Shown here one piece after another: positions 45,140 to 48,452 of a DNA stretch of 48,452 bases. The notes below the pieces were generated by a model. It was not told where the DNA came from. It made no database searches and saw nothing but the letters and a program-made list of their open reading frames with translations. The DNA is from Gracilibacter sp. (lineage in GTDB: Bacteria; Bacillota; Desulfitobacteriia; Desulfitobacteriales; Syntrophobotulaceae). The position numbers and the translations under genes are program-made. The stretch is from assembly GCA_024637055.1 (NCBI GenBank), contig JAGXFZ010000112.1, forward strand, positions 1 through 48,452, written 5' to 3'. Position 1 is the first letter of the stretch. Each line of letters opens with the position of its first letter.

Positions 45140-45748
45140 TCACCTCTTACGGTTTGAAACCATTTTTTTCTTTATATTAAGTTGTTCTGCTTTTTTCGGC
45201 GACAGTTCTTTATACATCTTATACATAGCACTGGCTACAATCAAAAGAGCAAAAAGGTAAATGAAATAAGAGAAAACAAATAACACCTGCATATTGGCGC
45301 TTACATCTGTAAAAGGGAAGAGAGAAACTATGCTAAAGATAAGAAATACACCCGAAATTCCCAGGAATACGTATAGTCTTTGACGGATGGTAGTTACCAA
45401 GTAATCGTCAATATCTTCAGCTATTACAATTGCTCCTCGGCATAGATTATAGACTAAAAACATATTTAGGGCAAAAACGATATTTTTAACAGCATCTAGG
45501 GTAGAAGTAATAGAAAGAAGGAGCTCTTGGTGATATTGGAAATTATAAAAATTCACTAAAGATAATACAATTAAAGGAAGAGTCACTTTGCTAGCTAGAG
45601 CAAAATACTTGTTTTGGGAGGCGAGGGTGGTGAGTCCTTTATAGATAAGGATATATCCCAGGAAATCAGGGAGGATATCAAAACCTCTAATCACCATGTT
45701 ATATTGTAAAAGTAAACCCCAAAAAAATAGATAAAAGGCTGAATGCAT
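45140..45748 (-). CDS. Hypothetical multi-pass membrane protein
   Basis: 202 residues with about six hydrophobic segments and a basic tail (KKAEQLNIKKKMVSNRKR). AGAGGAG precedes the ATG at 45748. It begins MHSAFYLFFWGLLLQYNMVI and has a GFDILPDFLGYILIYKGL string of the kind seen in unassigned Firmicute membrane proteins. No catalytic motif is seen. It is divergent from the nfeD-floA operon across 223 bp. Confidence 0.72.
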   Translation of the reverse strand: MHSAFYLFFWGLLLQYNMVIRGFDILPDFLGYILIYKGLTTLASQNKYFALASKVTLPLIVLSLVNFYNFQYHQELLLSITSTLDAVKNIVFALNMFLVYNLCRGAIVIAEDIDDYLVTTIRQRLYVFLGISGVFLIFSIVSLFPFTDVSANMQVLFVFSYFIYLFALLIVASAMYKMYKELSPKKAEQLNIKKKMVSNRKR

Positions 45749-45971
45749 CCTCAGTCTCCTCTCACTGTATAATTATTTAATTATAGATACTCGTCTTCTT
45801 AAATTGGTATACTTATTATTCAATATGTTTATTATCATAAATATTATATATATTTTCAAGGACTTTGTAAAAATATTTATTTCTTTGCCTAAATATCTTT
45901 AATAAACTTAATTTATATTAGTAGGTTTAGGAAAACTATGATAGAATTAGCTTGGAAAGGGGGAATTTGAT

Positions 45972-46457
45972 TTGTTTATCGGAATTTATGTTTCCCTAAT
46001 AATTATTGGAGTCCTGCTTGTAGCTGTGGAAATATTTCTTATCCCTGGATTTGGTTTTGCAGGGTTGGCGGGACTTATCTTAATGTTAAGCGGTGTATAT
46101 TTAGCCGCAGATACTTTTGCTCAAGGCGCTCTGTACTTAATCATTGCTTTCCTAGCCACAGGACTTATTATTTACGTTGGAGTCAAAACAGGCAGGGTTA
46201 AGCGTCTCTGGGGCAAGATTTTTTTGGGAGAGGAACAAAGCACCGATGCCGGTTATGTTGCTCCTAAAGCAGATTATATTAAGTATCTGGGTAAGACAGG
46301 TAACGCCCTCACCCTTTTGAGACCGGCCGGCTCTGCTATTATAGATGGAGAGCGAGTAGATGTGGTATCTGAAGGCAGCTATATCGAAAGGAATGCAACC
46401 ATTAAGGTTATAGCTGTCGAGGGAACAAGGATTATTGTGAGAAAAGAAGAAATTTAA
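45972..46457 (+). CDS. nfeD: NfeD-like membrane protein
   Basis: 161 residues starting at TTG (AAAGGGGGAA upstream). Two or three N-terminal membrane segments (about 3-80), then an OB-fold NfeD C-terminal domain: LGKTGNALTLLRPAGSAII, then DGERVDVVSEGSYIERNATI. It lacks the N-terminal protease domain, so this is the short NfeD1b type. Known association: NfeD and flotillin genes are paired. The symbol is a family name. It is 35 bp upstream of floA. Confidence 0.9.
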   Translation: MFIGIYVSLIIIGVLLVAVEIFLIPGFGFAGLAGLILMLSGVYLAADTFAQGALYLIIAFLATGLIIYVGVKTGRVKRLWGKIFLGEEQSTDAGYVAPKADYIKYLGKTGNALTLLRPAGSAIIDGERVDVVSEGSYIERNATIKVIAVEGTRIIVRKEEI

Positions 46458-46460
46458 CTA

Positions 46461-46492
46461 GGAGGTGAAGCCCGGAAAGCGGGCGGACTATT
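46461..46492 (+). promoter_or_regulatory. Shine-Dalgarno with a hairpin spacer before floA
   Basis: GGAGGTGA (46461-46468) is 24 bases from the floA ATG at 46493, too far for normal use. In between, GCCCG (46470-46474) and CGGGC (46480-46484) form a stem with loop GAAAG. Folding it leaves about nine unpaired bases between the ribosome site and ATG. Confidence 0.55.
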
Positions 46493-47485
46493 ATGACGAC
46501 ACTTATTACATCAGCGATTTTTTTGGTTGTAGCACTAATCCTATTTATGGTGATATTTACCTTCATCCCGGTAGGGCTCTGGATATCTGCTTTAGCAGCA
46601 GGTGTCAATGTAGGAATATTCACACTGATAGGTATGAGATTACGTAGAGTTGCTCCCGTTAGAATCGTTAGTCCCATGATTAAAGCCCATAAAGCAGGGT
46701 TGGGTCTTACGGTTACTCAGCTTGAGGCCCATTACCTTGACGGAGGTAATGTGGATAGAGTTGTTAATGCGTTGATTGCTGCAGAGAGAGCAGCTATTCC
46801 TCTTCAATTTGAGAGAGCTGCTGCGATAGATCTTGCAGGTAGAGATGTTCTCCAAGCTGTTCAGATGTCAGTTAATCCAAAAGTTATTGAGACTCCTGTA
46901 GTTTCTGCTGTAGCGGCTAATGGTATTGAACTAAGAGTTAAAGCAAGAGTTACAGTAAGAGCGAACATCGACCGCCTGGTAGGTGGTGCTGGTGAGGAAA
47001 CCATCATCGCACGTGTTGGTGAAGGTATCGTTACCAGTATCGGTAGCTCAGCTTCTCATAAAGCTGTATTGGAAAATCCGGATATGGTTTCTCAAACCGT
47101 TCTTAATAAAGGACTAGATGCAGGTACTGCTTTTGAAATCCTCTCCATCGATATCGCTGACGTTGACGTTGGTAAGAATATCGGTGCTGAGCTTCAGACA
47201 GACCAAGCAGAAGCAGACAAGCGGATCGCTCAAGCTAAAGCCGAGGAACGTAGAGCTATGGCCGTTGCCCGTGAACAGGAAATGAGAGCCTCTGTCGAAG
47301 AGATGAGAGCGAAAGTTGTAGAAGCCGAAGCCGAAGTACCAAAAGCTATGGCTGCTGCCTTAAGAGAAGGTAACCTCGGTGTAATGGATTACTATAATAT
47401 GAAAAACATTATGGCGGATACTCAGATGAGAGATAACATCGCAACCCAAACTAAGGGTGATGACTGTTTACCAACCAAGAAGTAG
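46493..47485 (+). CDS. floA: Flotillin-like protein FloA
   Basis: 330 residues, matching YqfA/FloA: N-terminal membrane hairpin (about 4-50), a conserved [15 protein letters not shown], then the SPFH domain and a Glu/Ala-rich coiled coil ([20 protein letters not shown]) with C-terminal tail. Known role: scaffolds membrane microdomains. Upstream codons in frame hit a TGA at 46466, so the ATG at 46493 is the only standard start despite its distant ribosome site. Confidence 0.94.
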   Translation: MTTLITSAIFLVVALILFMVIFTFIPVGLWISALAAGVNVGIFTLIGMRLRRVAPVRIVSPMIKAHKAGLGLTVTQLEAHYLDGGNVDRVVNALIAAERAAIPLQFERAAAIDLAGRDVLQAVQMSVNPKVIETPVVSAVAANGIELRVKARVTVRANIDRLVGGAGEETIIARVGEGIVTSIGSSASHKAVLENPDMVSQTVLNKGLDAGTAFEILSIDIADVDVGKNIGAELQTDQAEADKRIAQAKAEERRAMAVAREQEMRASVEEMRAKVVEAEAEVPKAMAAALREGNLGVMDYYNMKNIMADTQMRDNIATQTKGDDCLPTKK

Positions 47486-47495
47486 GTGATTGGTA

Positions 47496-48080
47496 GTGGA
47501 TTTCTTTACATTTATAATAATAGGAGTATTTATTTATTCTTTTTTCTCTAAAAAGAATAAAGCGCCTCAACGTTCTCGAAGACCAGCAGAACAATCTTCC
47601 GGACAGCCACAACCACAAGAGTCTTCTAGACCTGTAAGAAAGAAAGAAGGCTTCTTTGAAAGCATCGAAAGGCAGATTAAGGAATCCGCTGAGGCCTTGG
47701 AAAAAGAAATGAATCCAGAAAAAGGCGCAAAGACTGCCAAGAGAACTTTTGATAAAGTTCCCCAAAACGCCAAACGTGGCTCAATAACCAAGCCAGCTTT
47801 AGATAAGGAGTCCTACGTAGGTGTGGAAGGTGCTTGGGGAGTTGAAGGGCGTTCGAATTATGGTAGATATCAAAGTAAACAAGGCAATGTTATCAAAGAG
47901 AAAAAGGAAGAAAGCGTTATAGAACAATCCTCAATAGAAACAGGTGCTTATGCAATTGGTAACGATTATCAGAGCTTGAAGAAAGCTGTAGGTTTCTCCT
48001 CTTCAGAAATCGTCCAAGGTGTCATCTGGGCTGAAGTCTTAAAGCAACCTCGTGGAATGAGAACATATTCCAGGAAATAG
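47496..48080 (+). CDS. FloA-operon protein, single membrane segment (YqfB-like position)
   Basis: 194 residues from the GTG at 47496 (TAGGTGA six bases upstream; the TTG at 47490 is the alternative). It has one N-terminal membrane segment (about 3-18), then a long charged, Gln/Ser/Lys-rich stretch, and an ordered C-terminal end (SSEIVQGVIWAEVLKQPRG). The function is unknown. It stands where small yqfB-like genes follow floA. The last part is the more conserved-looking piece. Confidence 0.75.
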   Translation: MDFFTFIIIGVFIYSFFSKKNKAPQRSRRPAEQSSGQPQPQESSRPVRKKEGFFESIERQIKESAEALEKEMNPEKGAKTAKRTFDKVPQNAKRGSITKPALDKESYVGVEGAWGVEGRSNYGRYQSKQGNVIKEKKEESVIEQSSIETGAYAIGNDYQSLKKAVGFSSSEIVQGVIWAEVLKQPRGMRTYSRK

Positions 48081-48096
48081 ATCTGTTGATACTAAT

Positions 48097-48145
48097 AGGA
48101 GCTGTTGCATAATTAACCAACTTGTTGGTCAGTGCAGCAGCTCTT
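48097..48145 (+). terminator. Terminator after the floA operon
   Basis: GGAGCTGTTGCA and TGCAGCAGCTCTT pair with one G-T, and an inner ACCAAC/GTTGGT stem extends it, followed by CTTCT. Confidence 0.65.
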
Positions 48146-48161
48146 CTGTAATGTCAGATAA

Positions 48162-48215
48162 TCGTATATTTGTGCATTACCAGCCCGTGCGCCGGTAAGT
48201 GATTCTCTTCACTTG
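48162..48215 (+). repeat. SR2 repeat, copy B (partial)
   Basis: TCGTATATTTGTGCATTACC (48162-48181) is an exact match to the reverse complement of 851-870. Similarity goes on for about 30 more bases (CCGTGCGCCG..AAGTGATTCTCT). The second inverted end is missing or degraded. Confidence 0.5.
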
Positions 48216-48227
48216 CTGATTGGCTAC

Positions 48228-48266
48228 TTGATATACATAGAGCATCGATGTATAATATATACATCG
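48228..48266 (+). promoter_or_regulatory. padR promoter overlapped by an operator palindrome
   Basis: TTGATA (48228-48233), 17-base spacer and a perfect TATAAT (48251-48256). A 9-bp perfect inverted repeat (CGATGTATA, ATA, TATACATCG at 48246-48266) covers the -10 box. Its ATGT..ACAT ends fit PadR operators, so auto-repression is likely. Confidence 0.7.
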
Positions 48267-48295
48267 GAGATATAGGTATAGTGGAGGTTAAATTT

Positions 48296-48452
48296 ATGCA
48301 AGTCGATAAAAGTTTAATATCAGGAAGCACTACGTTGTTAGTTTTATCTCTTCTAGAGAACAGCGACCATTATGGGTATGAGATGATTAAAGAGCTGGAA
48401 ATGAAGTCAGAAAAGGTGTTTGTCTTAAAAGAAGGCACCTTATATCCCATCC
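48296..48452 (+). CDS. PadR family transcriptional regulator, 3'-truncated by window edge
   Basis: The first 52 codons are visible, ATG at 48296 with GGAGG eight bases upstream. They read MQVDKSLISGSTTLLVLSLL, then HYGYEMIKELE and LKEGTLYPI, the PadR winged-helix signature. The remainder, normally about 50-60 more residues, and any partner membrane gene lie outside the window. It probably represses its own promoter through the palindrome on the -10 box. Confidence 0.85.
   Translation, partial: MQVDKSLISGSTTLLVLSLLENSDHYGYEMIKELEMKSEKVFVLKEGTLYPI

Overview
The window is about 48 kb of chromosome from a low-GC, endospore-forming Clostridia-type Firmicute. A Desulfitobacterium/Dehalobacter/Desulfosporosinus-like Peptococcaceae member is my best guess from gene content, not from any search. 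The evidence is a gerABC germination operon, a PyrR-attenuated pyr operon, class 1B PyrD with PyrK, RqcH, RemA, YicC, FloA, diaminopimelate synthesis through DapL, and many TTG/GTG starts behind strong AGGAGG sites. There are no rRNA or tRNA genes, no CRISPR array and no intact transposase.

Layout. 1-6.8 kb: a spore germination operon (gerA, gerB, gerC plus a 56-residue two-helix protein) sits between two diverged paralogues of an FMN-dependent glutamate-synthase-like protein; the left one enters from outside the window. 6.8-17.3 kb: the pyrimidine operon pyrR-pyrB-pyrC-carA-carB-pyrK-pyrD-pyrF, with PyrR-type attenuators before pyrR and before pyrB. pyrE lies 9.5 kb further on, with its own promoter and no visible attenuator. 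17.4-25.4 kb: a DUF2089 regulator with a small membrane protein, kdpD-kdpE without kdpFABC, a YtxH protein, an AI-2E-type permease and a TrkH potassium transporter. 25.6-34.5 kb: DegV, PyrE, RqcH (minus strand), a P-type calcium ATPase, DapF and DapL. 34.7-39.2 kb: yicC-remA-gmk-rpoZ-coaBC-metK, a tight housekeeping cluster. 39.3-44.8 kb: a phenylacetate-CoA-ligase-like enzyme with an ACT protein, an orphan histidine kinase with a cysteine-rich sensor, a ferritin-like protein, and a class V aminotransferase paired with a DsrE-like protein. 44.8-48.4 kb: two minus-strand membrane proteins, an nfeD-floA-(yqfB-like) membrane microdomain operon and the start of a padR gene with a promoter-overlapping operator.

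The most interesting structure is a repeat family with three copies, called SR1 here (11116-11266, 16304-16456, 29232-29357). Two copies lie inside the pyr operon and one lies just upstream of rqcH. The outer arms and two internal stems differ in sequence between copies but remain self-complementary, while the CTCCT loop and the CGGA loop do not change. That is compensatory covariation in a mobile, folded element of about 150 bp. Copy 3 equals copy 1 minus exactly 25 bp between two GGATGG direct repeats. A second repeat family (SR2) has one copy near each end of the window. Other points: a hairpin that appears to bridge a distant Shine-Dalgarno and the floA start, a hairpin that could hide the ribosome site of the DsrE-like gene, and an IS1182-like transposase remnant after kdpE.

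Many start codons were moved downstream of the longest open frame, because the extensions run through repeats, attenuator hairpins or neighbouring genes and lack ribosome sites.
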